This document shows, piece after piece, positions 16,273 through 23,733 of a stretch of DNA of 64,000 nt; the stretch's first letter is position 1; every line of letters starts with the position of its first letter. Under the pieces are notes generated by a model. That model searched no databases. It was not told the DNA's origin and worked only from the letters and a program-made list of their open reading frames with translations. The position numbers were made by a program, and so were the translations under genes. The stretch comes from Paractinoplanes polyasparticus (GTDB lineage Bacteria > Actinomycetota > Actinomycetes > Mycobacteriales > Micromonosporaceae). The stretch covers positions 868,001 to 932,000 of the forward strand of contig NZ_JAHWFK010000001.1 of NCBI RefSeq assembly GCF_019710575.1, written 5' to 3'.

Positions 16273-17949
16273 ATCGACGAGCGCGCGGTTCCCAGCCGTA
16301 CGCTGCGGTGGAGCCTGGCGGCAGCCGGCGTCGCCGCGGCGGTCGTCTCGCTGGCCCTCGCCCGCCCCAGCGGCGAGCTCGGGCCGGCCGCCCTGTTCGT
16401 GTGGATCCTTCTGGCGTACGTCTTCTGCGGTCTGCTCGCCTGGAGCCGACGGCCCGAGAGCGGGTTCGGGCGGCTCATGGTCGTGGTCGGTTTCGGGGCC
16501 GCGCTGTCCAATCTGGCCCGATCCTCCGATCCGCTGCTGTTCACGGTCGGGCAGGCCGTCGACCTGCTCGTCGTGGCGCTGTTCCTGCACGTGTTCCTGG
16601 CCTTCCCGAGCGGCCGGCTCGGGAAACCGGCCGGTGTGCTGGTCGGTATGGCGTACGCGGTCTCGATCGGTCTGCAGTTGACGGTCATGCTGCTGGGCGC
16701 CTTCGGCGAGGGGAACCTGCTCGCGGTGACCGACGCGCCGGGGCTCGTCGACGTGCTGCACGGGATCGAACTGATCACCCTGAGCGGGCTGCTGCTGGCC
16801 GGCGTGGGGCTTCTGGGCGTACGGCTGAGACGCGAGCGGCGGGCCGTGCGGTGGCTGGTCGGCTCGTTCGCGCTGGGTCTGGTCGCTCTCGCCGTGCTGC
16901 TGGCCATGGGCGCGTTCGCCGTCACCGGGTTCGCGCTGGTGCAGCGGCTGACGCTGGGCGTGCTCGGGCTGGCGCCGGTGGCGTTCCTGGTCGGGCTGCT
17001 CGACGCGCGGCTCGCCCAGGCCTCGGTGGGCGATCTGGTGGTCGAACTGCGCGCCGAGCCCGACGATCTGACGCCCGCGCTGGCCCGGGCCATGCGCGAC
17101 CCGACCGCCGCGCTGTTCTACTGGCTCCCGCAGTACCGCAACTGGGTCGATCACGACGGCTCCCCCGCCACGCTGCCGCCGTCGGTGACGATGATCCTGC
17201 GCGACGGCGAGCCGGTGGCCGCGCTCGCCCACCACCCGGCGGTCGAGCCCGGCCTTCTGCAGGCGGTGGTGGCGGCGGTCGAAATGGTCATCGACAATGG
17301 CCGGTTGCGGGCCGAGCTGCGGGCGCGGCTGGCCGAGGTCCGCGCGTCCCGCGCCCGGGTGCTCGAGGCGGGCCGCACGGAACGCCGCCGGCTCGAACGC
17401 GACCTGCACGACGGCGCCCAGCAGCGACTGGTCGGGCTGTCGCTGCGGCTCGGCCTGCTCGAGGCGCACCTCGACGGCGATCCGGCGGTCCGGCAGGCGC
17501 TGTCCGAGGCCCGGGCCGAGGTCGTGACCTCGCTGTCCGAGCTGCGCGACCTCGCGCACGGGCTCTACCCGGCCGTCCTGAGCGGGCACGGGCTGGCGGT
17601 CGCCCTCGAGTCGGTGGCCGCGCTGGCCGCCGTGCCCGTGCGGCTCAGCATCACTGTGGACGGTCGATTGCCGGAACCGGTCGAGGTGGCCGCCTACTAC
17701 GTGGTGTGCGAGAGCCTCACCAACGTGGGCCGGCACGCGGCCGCGTCCGGCGCGTCGGTCGAGGTCGGCCCGGCCGGCAAGGTGCTGGTGGTCGAGATCG
17801 CCGACGACGGGGTGGGCGGGGCCGACACCACGCGCGGCAGCGGGCTGCGCGGGCTGGCCGACCGGGTCGAGGCGCTCGGCGGCACGCTGCGGGTGTGGAG
17901 CCCCGACGGCGGCGGCACCCGGGTGCGGGCGGAGGTGCCGTGCGGGTAG
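16273..17949 (+). CDS. Sensor histidine kinase (NarL-type), probable ATC start
   Basis: About 558 residues. Six or seven TM helices (to about residue 245), a linker, HisKA_3 with the phosphoacceptor 'RRRLERDLHDGAQQRLVGLSLRLG', and a HATPase_c with 'CESLTNVGRHAAASGASV', 'IADDGVGG' and 'GSGLRGLADRVEALGG'. The frame is open upstream of the first ATG/GTG (GTG 16399, which would cut off TM1) to a stop at 16252. No ATG/GTG/TTG lies in that interval. ATC at 16273 sits 6 nt after a -10 box and gives DERAVPSRTLRWSLAAAG, so an ATC start is proposed. It overlaps the response-regulator gene. Confidence 0.8.
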   Translation: MDERAVPSRTLRWSLAAAGVAAAVVSLALARPSGELGPAALFVWILLAYVFCGLLAWSRRPESGFGRLMVVVGFGAALSNLARSSDPLLFTVGQAVDLLVVALFLHVFLAFPSGRLGKPAGVLVGMAYAVSIGLQLTVMLLGAFGEGNLLAVTDAPGLVDVLHGIELITLSGLLLAGVGLLGVRLRRERRAVRWLVGSFALGLVALAVLLAMGAFAVTGFALVQRLTLGVLGLAPVAFLVGLLDARLAQASVGDLVVELRAEPDDLTPALARAMRDPTAALFYWLPQYRNWVDHDGSPATLPPSVTMILRDGEPVAALAHHPAVEPGLLQAVVAAVEMVIDNGRLRAELRARLAEVRASRARVLEAGRTERRRLERDLHDGAQQRLVGLSLRLGLLEAHLDGDPAVRQALSEARAEVVTSLSELRDLAHGLYPAVLSGHGLAVALESVAALAAVPVRLSITVDGRLPEPVEVAAYYVVCESLTNVGRHAAASGASVEVGPAGKVLVVEIADDGVGGADTTRGSGLRGLADRVEALGGTLRVWSPDGGGTRVRAEVPCG

Positions 17950-18605
17950 CGATCGCGGAAGACAGCGTGCTGCTGCGTGAGGGGCTGGCCCGGCTGCTGG
18001 CCGACGCGGGCTTCGAGGTGGTGGCCCGCTGCGGCGACGCGTCCGCGCTGCTCGGCGCGGTGGCCTCCCTCGCGCCCGAGGTCGCGGTGGTCGACATCCG
18101 GATGCCGCCGACCCACACCGACGAGGGGCTGCGGGCCGCCGTGAAGATCCGCGCCGACCACCCCGGCACGGCCGTCCTGCTGCTCTCCCAGCACGTCGAG
18201 CCCGCGCTGGCCATGACCCTGTTCGCCGGTTCCGCGGCCGGCGCCGGCTACCTGCTGAAAGACCGGATCAGCGACGTCGCGGAGTTCCTCTCGGCCGTAC
18301 GCCGGGTCGCCGCGGGCGGCACCGCGGTCGACCCGGTCATCGTGTCGTCGCTGGTCGCGCGGCGGCGGCCGGACGACCCGCTGGCCGTGCTCACCCCACG
18401 CGAGCGGGAGGTGCTCGAGCTCATGGCGAGCGGGCACTCCAACCAGGGCATCGCCGACAAGCTCTACCTGACGCTGCGGGCCGTCGAGAAGTACGTGTCG
18501 AGCGTCTTCGGCAAGCTGGGCCTGCCCGCCACCGGCGGCGAGTCGCGGCGGGTGCTGGCCGTGCTGCTGTTCCTGCGGCCGGAAAGTGACCGCAATCGCG
18601 GCTAA
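17940..18605 (+). CDS. NarL/LuxR-family response regulator
   Basis: 221 residues. Receiver domain 'MRVAIAEDSVLLREGLARLL' with acidic pocket near residues 7-8, phosphoacceptor Asp in 'VAVVDIRMPP', and switch Lys in 'GAGYLLKDRI'. The C-terminal LuxR-type HTH is 'LTPREREVLELMASGHSNQGIADKL'. Starts at a GTG 10 nt inside the kinase gene, so co-expressed with that kinase. The target genes are unknown. Confidence 0.9.
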   Translation: MRVAIAEDSVLLREGLARLLADAGFEVVARCGDASALLGAVASLAPEVAVVDIRMPPTHTDEGLRAAVKIRADHPGTAVLLLSQHVEPALAMTLFAGSAAGAGYLLKDRISDVAEFLSAVRRVAAGGTAVDPVIVSSLVARRRPDDPLAVLTPREREVLELMASGHSNQGIADKLYLTLRAVEKYVSSVFGKLGLPATGGESRRVLAVLLFLRPESDRNRG

Positions 18606-18615
18606 CGTCGGATCC

Positions 18616-19812
18616 ATGCTCACCTGGCCCGCCGTCATTGCCCGCCGCGTCGAGCGCAACCACCTGGCGTCACCCGCAAGCGACCCGGCCGGCGGCGTCG
18701 CCCGCCGCGTCGAGCGCAACCAGTTGCCGTCACCCGGAAGCGACCCCGCCGGCGTCGTGGCGGCGATGTGCGGGGCGCACGCGCAGATCCTGTCGGCGGC
18801 CGAGATCTCGGTGGCGATGCGGCTGCCGGGGGCCACGCGGGACGACGTACGCAGGGCGCTGTGGACCGACCGGTCGCTGGTCAAGACGTTCGGCCCGCGC
18901 GGCACGGTGCATCTGCTGCCCACCCGCGACCTGGGGTTGTGGGCGGGGGCGCTCGCGGCGCTGCCGCACTCCTCGCCGTTCGCGGCGGACGTGCGGATGA
19001 CGCCGGAGCAGAACGACCGGGTGGTGTCGGCTCTCGACGAGGCGCTGCGCACGGCCGAGGACGGTCTGACCGTGGACGAGCTGTCGGCCGAGGTGGTGGC
19101 CCGGGCCGGCCCGTGGGCGGGCGACCTCGTCATGCCCGCGTTCCAGACCATGTGGCCGCGGTGGCGCACGATCGTCGGCTCGCCGCTGACCCAGGGAGTG
19201 TTGTGTTTCGGGCCGCAGCGGGGGCGCAACGTCACTTACACCAGTCCCGCGTTGTGGGCGCCCGACTTCGAGCGGTGGGAGCCGATGGCCGCGCTGCGTG
19301 AGGTGGTCCGGCGCTACCTGCGGTCGTACGGCCCGGCGACGCCGGCGCAGGTCGCGCGGTGGCTGGCCGCTCCCCCACGCTTCATCGCGGACGTGTTCTC
19401 GTCGCTCGAGCTGCAACCGGTGACGATCGACGGCGACGAGACCATGCTGCTGGCCGGCGACGACGCCTTCGGAGCATCCGCGCCGGCGGGCGTCCGGCTG
19501 CTGCCCTACTTCGACGCGTACGGCGTGGGAGCGCACCCCCGGGCGGTGACCTTTCCGGGCCGGGCCTTCGAGCGGGCGCTCGCCCGCGGCCAGGCCGGCA
19601 ACTACCCCGTGCTGCTGATCGACGGGCGGGCCGCCGGTGTCTGGCACCATCGGCTCTCGGGCCGTCGCGTGCACGTCACCGTCGAGCCGCTGGATCCACT
19701 GCCGCGGCCACGGTTGAGCGCGCTGGAGACCGAGGTCGAGCGGCTCGGGCACATCCTCGGCGCGACGCCCACCCTCACCGTCGGCGAGGTGAAGGTGGGA
19801 CCGCACGCCTGA
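18616..19812 (+). CDS. Winged-helix DNA-binding (HTH_42/AlkZ-like) protein with duplicated N-terminus
   Basis: 398 residues of the actinobacterial winged-helix family related to AlkZ-type DNA glycosylases. Typical segments: 'VVAAMCGAHAQILSAAEISVAMRLPG', 'FGPRGTVHLLPTRDLGLW', 'LLPYFDAYGVG' and 'VWHHRLSGRRVHVTVEPL'. TAACGT at 18603-18608 ends 7 nt before the ATG (leaderless). Residues 9-28 and 29-48 are a near-perfect repeat (ARRVERNHLASPASDPAGG / ARRVERNQLPSPGSDPAGV) from a 60-bp tandem duplication. The family normally has one copy, so this is probably recent. Confidence 0.75.
   Translation: MLTWPAVIARRVERNHLASPASDPAGGVARRVERNQLPSPGSDPAGVVAAMCGAHAQILSAAEISVAMRLPGATRDDVRRALWTDRSLVKTFGPRGTVHLLPTRDLGLWAGALAALPHSSPFAADVRMTPEQNDRVVSALDEALRTAEDGLTVDELSAEVVARAGPWAGDLVMPAFQTMWPRWRTIVGSPLTQGVLCFGPQRGRNVTYTSPALWAPDFERWEPMAALREVVRRYLRSYGPATPAQVARWLAAPPRFIADVFSSLELQPVTIDGDETMLLAGDDAFGASAPAGVRLLPYFDAYGVGAHPRAVTFPGRAFERALARGQAGNYPVLLIDGRAAGVWHHRLSGRRVHVTVEPLDPLPRPRLSALETEVERLGHILGATPTLTVGEVKVGPHA
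18640..18759 (+). repeat. 60-bp in-frame tandem duplication
   Basis: Two adjacent 60-bp units (18640-18699 and 18700-18759) share GCCCGCCGCGTCGAGCGCAA exactly and differ at a few later bases. They lie at the start of the winged-helix gene. Confidence 0.9.
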
Positions 19813-19818
19813 GGTCCG

Positions 19819-20769
19819 TCAGCCGGCGACCGGGATCACTTCGGGTTGCGGCTCGGGGGCGGCAGCCGTCTCGGTGGACTCGGACGGGATCGAGGCGATG
19901 CCGGCCAGGATGAGGGCGCCGCCCAGCATTTGCAGCAGGGTCAGGGACTCGCCCAGCACCAGCCAGGCGAAGATCGAGGCGAAGACGACCTCGAGCAGGC
20001 CCAGGAACGACGCCAGGCGGGAGCCCAGGCGAGCCGATCCGGCGATCCCCGTGGCGTACGCGATAGCCGTGCCCGCGATGGCCACCACCGCCAGCGGAAC
20101 CCACCATGGTGCGGAGCCGCCGAGCAGCGCCACGTCGCCGCCGACCGTCTCCAGCGGCAGCGCGCCGGTCAGGCCGATCAGGCCCAGCGCCAGGCCGCCG
20201 AGCAACAGACCGGCCCCGGCCAGGGCTACCGGTGGCAGGCCGTCGGCGGGGCGGGCGGCGACCACGAAGTAGACGGCACAGCCGACCGCGGCGGCGAAGG
20301 CGAGGGCCAGGCCCAGCGGGTCAACCGCTTGCAGGGCGCCGGGACCGATGACCAGCACCAGACCGCCGATGGCGAGCACCGAACCGAGCAGCACCGCCGG
20401 CCGGGGCATCCGCCGCGTTGTCGCCCAGGCCCACAGCACCAGCAGCAGCGGGGCCAGGTATTCGATGAGCAGAGCGGTCGAGACGGGGATGCGGGAGATC
20501 GCGGCGAAGTAGGCGAGCTGGGTGAAGGCGACGGCGATCAGGCCCATGCCGAGGACCCGCCAGCGGGCACGCCACAGCGCCGACCAGCGGCCGCGCAGCG
20601 CGAACAGCACGATGGGCAGCAGGACTACGCTGCCGGCGAGGGCGCGTACGGTGACGGCGGCGGCCGGGGACCAGCCGGCCTCGAGAAGCGGCTTGATGAA
20701 CGCGCCGGACGTGCCGAACGACACTGCGGACAGAACCATCGCGGCCACGCCGAGGTGCTGGGGCTTCAC
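19819..20769 (-). CDS. DMT-superfamily (EamA) transporter
   Basis: 316 residues with ten TM helices arranged as two EamA repeats ('FGTSGAFIKPLLEAG...' and 'VGCAVYFVVAARPADG...VVFASIFAWLVLGESL'). Members export amino acids or other metabolites. The GTG start at 20769 follows GGAGG. It is divergent from a CGNR zinc-finger regulator, which probably controls it. The substrate is unknown. Confidence 0.85.
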   Translation of the reverse strand: MKPQHLGVAAMVLSAVSFGTSGAFIKPLLEAGWSPAAAVTVRALAGSVVLLPIVLFALRGRWSALWRARWRVLGMGLIAVAFTQLAYFAAISRIPVSTALLIEYLAPLLLVLWAWATTRRMPRPAVLLGSVLAIGGLVLVIGPGALQAVDPLGLALAFAAAVGCAVYFVVAARPADGLPPVALAGAGLLLGGLALGLIGLTGALPLETVGGDVALLGGSAPWWVPLAVVAIAGTAIAYATGIAGSARLGSRLASFLGLLEVVFASIFAWLVLGESLTLLQMLGGALILAGIASIPSESTETAAAPEPQPEVIPVAG

Positions 20770-20803
20770 TTCCGCCTCCGATCACGCGTTACTGTCATGA
20801 GCT

Positions 20804-20857
20804 AAATTGCTTATACTCCTGACGCTAGGCTCGACTCAGTGAGGAGTCAAATTGCTT
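20804..20857. promoter_or_regulatory. Divergent promoter region with repeated AAATTGCTT
   Basis: AAATTGCTT occurs at 20804-20812 and 20849-20857 (45-bp period, both followed by CCTGAC). TATACT at 20812-20817 and TAGGCT at 20826-20831 are possible -10 boxes. GACTC-N6-GAGTC at 20833-20848 is a small dyad. Probably the control region shared by the exporter and the CGNR gene. Confidence 0.45.
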
Positions 20858-21403
20858 TTTGCCCCTGACACGGAGGAGTCGCTCAACTTCGTGGTGGCGC
20901 TGGCCAACACGACACCGGGCAGCTCCCGCAGCGGCGAGGACGAGCTGACCACCGTCGAGCAACTGGCCACGCTGCTGACCCGGTTCACGTACACGGGCCG
21001 CATCGACCATGACCAGGCCGAGCTGGACGAGGTGCGCGAGACCCGTACGTTGCTCCGCTCGGTCTGGGGACTGGACCGCGACGACGCGGTCGAGGTCGTC
21101 AACCGCATGCTGCGCGACGCCAAGGCCCTGCCGTTCCTGACCCGGCACGACGAGCTCGACTGGCACATGCACGCCACCTCCCCCGACGCGCCGCTGGCCG
21201 AGCGGATCCGGGCCGAGGTCGCGCTGGCGTTCACCGACGTGATCCGCATGAACGAGATGAGCCGCCTGCGCATGTGCGGAGCCGACGACTGCGACGGCCT
21301 GGTGCTCGACCTGTCCCGCAACGGCTCGAAACGCTTCTGCACCGTCCGCTGCGGCAACCGGATGAACATGATCGCCTTCCGCGAACGCAAAGCCGGCGCC
21401 TGA
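20852..21403 (+). CDS. ABATE/CGNR zinc-finger transcriptional regulator
   Basis: 183 residues. The N-terminal ABATE-like domain is followed by the C-terminal finger 'RMCGADDCDGLVLDLSRNGSKRFCTVRCGNRMN', with the CGNR motif that names the family. GAGGAG lies 5 nt before a TTG start at 20852. These proteins are predicted stress-related regulators. Its position opposite a DMT exporter suggests it senses the exported compound. Confidence 0.85.
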   Translation: MLFAPDTEESLNFVVALANTTPGSSRSGEDELTTVEQLATLLTRFTYTGRIDHDQAELDEVRETRTLLRSVWGLDRDDAVEVVNRMLRDAKALPFLTRHDELDWHMHATSPDAPLAERIRAEVALAFTDVIRMNEMSRLRMCGADDCDGLVLDLSRNGSKRFCTVRCGNRMNMIAFRERKAGA

Positions 21404-21439
21404 CCCGTCCGCGCCTACCGCCACGACACGCCCGCGCTC

Positions 21440-21668
21440 CGAGCCGGCATCACGGCACACGGTTACAGGCCGGCACTGCGGCACGCGGTTGCAGGCCGGC
21501 GCCGCGGCACACGGTTGCAGGTCGGCGTCGCGTCATGCGCGTTTCGGTCGGCGTCGCGCCATGCGCGTTTCGGTCGGCGTCGCGTCATACGCGTTTCGGG
21601 TCGGCGGCGCGGCATACGCGTTTCGGGTCAGCGGCGCGGCACGCGCGATTCGGGTCGGCGTCGGCGGG
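21440..21668. repeat. 26-27-bp imperfect tandem repeat array (about 9 copies)
   Basis: Units such as GTCGGCGTCGCGTCATGCGC followed by GTTTCG run head to tail up to 23 bp before the ClgR-like gene. The 5' copies are more diverged (GCAGGCCGGCGCCGCGGCAC + ACGGTT). No gene is seen in the 287-bp interval. Confidence 0.8.
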
Positions 21669-21690
21669 CGGCAGGCGCTAGGGTCGGTTC

Positions 21691-22005
21691 ATGATGCTGC
21701 GGGAGCTCATCGGCCGGGTGTTGCGGCGCACGCGATTGGCGCAGCGCCGCACGTTGCGCGAGGTGGCCGACGCCGTCGGCATGTCGATCGGCCATCTTTC
21801 CGAGGTCGAGCGCGGCCGCAAGGAGCCGTCGTCCGAGATGCTGGCGGCCATCTGCCGGGCGCTCGGCATCTCGATGACCGACCTGCTGGCCGCCGTCCTC
21901 CACGACCTCCAACCGCGCATGCACCGCTTCGAGGTTGCCGCGCAGCAGCACCCCGCCGCCGGCCGCGTGCGTGCCCGGCGCATCGACTTCGAACTCGCCG
22001 CCTGA
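21691..22005 (+). CDS. XRE-family regulator resembling ClgR
   Basis: 104 residues. The HTH region 'RTLREVADAVGMSIGHLSEVERGRKEPSSEMLAAICRALGIS' is very close to the ClgR consensus (activator of clp protease and membrane-stress genes). The flanks differ and the usual neighbours (cinA, pspA) are absent. TAGGGT at 21679-21684 ends 6 nt before the ATG, so probably leaderless. Its 3' end is itself duplicated downstream in a 17-bp repeat. Confidence 0.75.
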   Translation: MMLRELIGRVLRRTRLAQRRTLREVADAVGMSIGHLSEVERGRKEPSSEMLAAICRALGISMTDLLAAVLHDLQPRMHRFEVAAQQHPAAGRVRARRIDFELAA

Positions 22006-22082
22006 CGCCCCGCGCCGCCTGACGCCCCGCGCCGCCTGACGCGCCACGCCACGCCGGACGCTCCCGCGCCGCCTGACGCAGG
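21996..22082. repeat. 17-bp repeats derived from the 3' end of the ClgR-like gene
   Basis: GCCGCCTGACGCCCCGC begins at the gene's final Ala-Ala-stop codons and is repeated three to four times downstream with decay. Confidence 0.7.
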
Positions 22083-22110
22083 CAAGCGCGGCAACGCCCT
22101 CACCTGACCC

Positions 22111-22280
22111 CGCGCGCGACCTCGGCGCAGCACCGGCCCCGCTACGGCTTGCGCGCGACTTCAGCGCAGCCGTCGCTCCCACTACGGCCTGGACGCAGTC
22201 GCCAACCCCATTACGGGGCTGCGCGTGACCCTGGCGCAGCAATGGCCCCGCTACGGCTTGCGCGCGACCCCGGCGTAGCC
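22111..22280. repeat. 30-39-bp degenerate repeats running into the methyltransferase 3' end
   Basis: About five copies of a unit like CTACGGCTTGCGCGCGACNN + CGGCGCAGC. The last copy is coding (the terminal YAGVARKP-stop of the methyltransferase); the others lie just beyond its stop codon. Confidence 0.7.
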
Positions 22281-23036
22281 GTCGACGATCACCTTGTCGC
22301 CGGTGGCCGGGCGCCACTCGGGGATCGGGACGATGCCGGGCTCGACCAGCTCGAGACCGTCGAAGAACGAGGTGAAGTCGGCGACCTCCCGCAGGTGGTA
22401 GGGCACGGCGCCGCTCTCGTTGTACTGCCGGTGCGACTCGATGACCCGCTCGCTGGTGGCCGTGCCGTCCGACATCGTGAGGTAGCTGCCGGACGGCAGC
22501 TCAGCGACCAACCCCTGCACGATGGCCCGCGCCTCGGCCGGGTCGTGGACGTGGCCCATCACGCCCAGCAGCATGAGCGCGACCGGCTGCGAGAAGTCGA
22601 GCGTCCGCTTCGCTTCCTCGATGACGCCCGCCGCGTCCTTCAAATCCTTGTCGATGTACGTCGTGACGCCCTCGGCCGTGCTGGTCAGCAGCGCCCGGGC
22701 GTGGCTGAGGACCAGCGGGTCGTTGTCCACATAGACGATCTTGGCGTCCGGCGCGACACGCTGAGCCACCTCATGGGTGTTGTCGACCGTCGGCAAACCG
22801 GTGCCGACGTCGAGAAACTGGCGGATGCCGCGATCCGCCGCGAGAAACGTGACCGCGCGTCCCAGGAAAGCCCGGGTCTGCCGGGCCGCGTCGACGATCT
22901 CGGGGAACACGGCCTTGACCTCCTCACCGACCGCGCGGTCGGGCCCGAAATTGTCCTTGCCGCCCAGCCAGTAGTTCCAGACGCGGGCGGAGTGCGGCAC
23001 CTCGACGTTCAGCTTCGTCGACAGATCGTCAGTCAC
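22251..23036 (-). CDS. SAM-dependent methyltransferase, PF04672 (DUF574) family
   Basis: 261 residues. The family signature 'VPHSARVWNYWLGGKDNFGPDRAVGEE', the SAM-binding 'FLDVGTGLPTVDNTHEVAQ' and 'IVYVDNDPLVLSHARALL' are all present. It ends 'YAGVARKP', like the second paralogue at 40812-41582. The GTG at 23036 is used because homology starts directly after it. It overlaps the end of the response-regulator gene by 8 nt, so it is the third gene of a kinase-regulator-methyltransferase operon. The substrate is unknown; the family is large in actinomycetes. Confidence 0.85.
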   Translation of the reverse strand: MTDDLSTKLNVEVPHSARVWNYWLGGKDNFGPDRAVGEEVKAVFPEIVDAARQTRAFLGRAVTFLAADRGIRQFLDVGTGLPTVDNTHEVAQRVAPDAKIVYVDNDPLVLSHARALLTSTAEGVTTYIDKDLKDAAGVIEEAKRTLDFSQPVALMLLGVMGHVHDPAEARAIVQGLVAELPSGSYLTMSDGTATSERVIESHRQYNESGAVPYHLREVADFTSFFDGLELVEPGIVPIPEWRPATGDKVIVDGYAGVARKP

Positions 23037-23733
23037 GGCTGCAGTGTCCCGAACGGACAGTCCGCTCCGCAACCCGCGGAACGACGAGACCCGAGTCGTA
23101 CGCGGTGATCACCAGCTGGGCCCGGTCGCGCGCCCGCAACTTGGCCAGCAGGTGGGTCAGATGGGTCTTGACGGTCTTCACGGAGATCATCAACGTGGTC
23201 GCTATCTCGTCGTTCGACTGCCCCCGCCCGACCAGCGTGAGCACGTCGACCTCGCGGCCGGTGAGGCCGCCCAGCGACGTGCGGCGCGGAGACGGGTTCG
23301 GCGCGGACGTGAAGTGGTGGACCAGCCGGGTGAGGATGGACGGCGCGAACAGCGACTCGCCGCGGTGGGTGCGGCGGACGGCCTCGAGCAGGTCTTCCGG
23401 CCGGGCGTCCTTGAGCAGAAAGCCGGACGCGCCGGCGCGCAGGGCCTCGTGCACGTACTCGTCGAGCTCGAACATGCTGAGCACGAGCACGCGGGCCCGG
23501 CCGAGCGCGGGGTCGGCGCAGATGCGGCGGGTCGCTTCGAGGCCGTCGACCCGGGGCATGCGCACGTCCATGAGGATCACATCGGGCCGGGTGGCCCGCG
23601 CCTCCCGCTGCGCCTCGACGCCGTCACCGGCCTGCCCGACGACCTCGAGATCCGGTTCCTTGTCGATGATCATCGCGAGGCTGCGGCGGAGCAGCGGCTG
23701 ATCGTCGACGAGCAGCACACGGACGGCGGTCAC
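23029..23733 (-). CDS. NarL/LuxR-family response regulator
   Basis: 234 residues. Receiver 'VRVLLVDDQPLLRRSLAMII' with Asp in 'VILMDVRMPRVDG' and Lys in 'GASGFLLKDARPED'; HTH 'LTGREVDVLTLVGRGQSNDEIATTLMISVKTVKTHLTHLLAKL'. The GTG start overlaps the kinase stop (GTGA). The tail after the HTH (about 20 residues, Arg-rich) overlaps the methyltransferase start. Probably controls the divergent ABC exporter. Confidence 0.9.
   Translation of the reverse strand: MTAVRVLLVDDQPLLRRSLAMIIDKEPDLEVVGQAGDGVEAQREARATRPDVILMDVRMPRVDGLEATRRICADPALGRARVLVLSMFELDEYVHEALRAGASGFLLKDARPEDLLEAVRRTHRGESLFAPSILTRLVHHFTSAPNPSPRRTSLGGLTGREVDVLTLVGRGQSNDEIATTLMISVKTVKTHLTHLLAKLRARDRAQLVITAYDSGLVVPRVAERTVRSGHCSRD

Noticed and set aside
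21404..22280. Possible CRISPR array in the repeat blocks
   Set aside because: Units are contiguous and imperfect with no unique spacers, and no cas genes are present.
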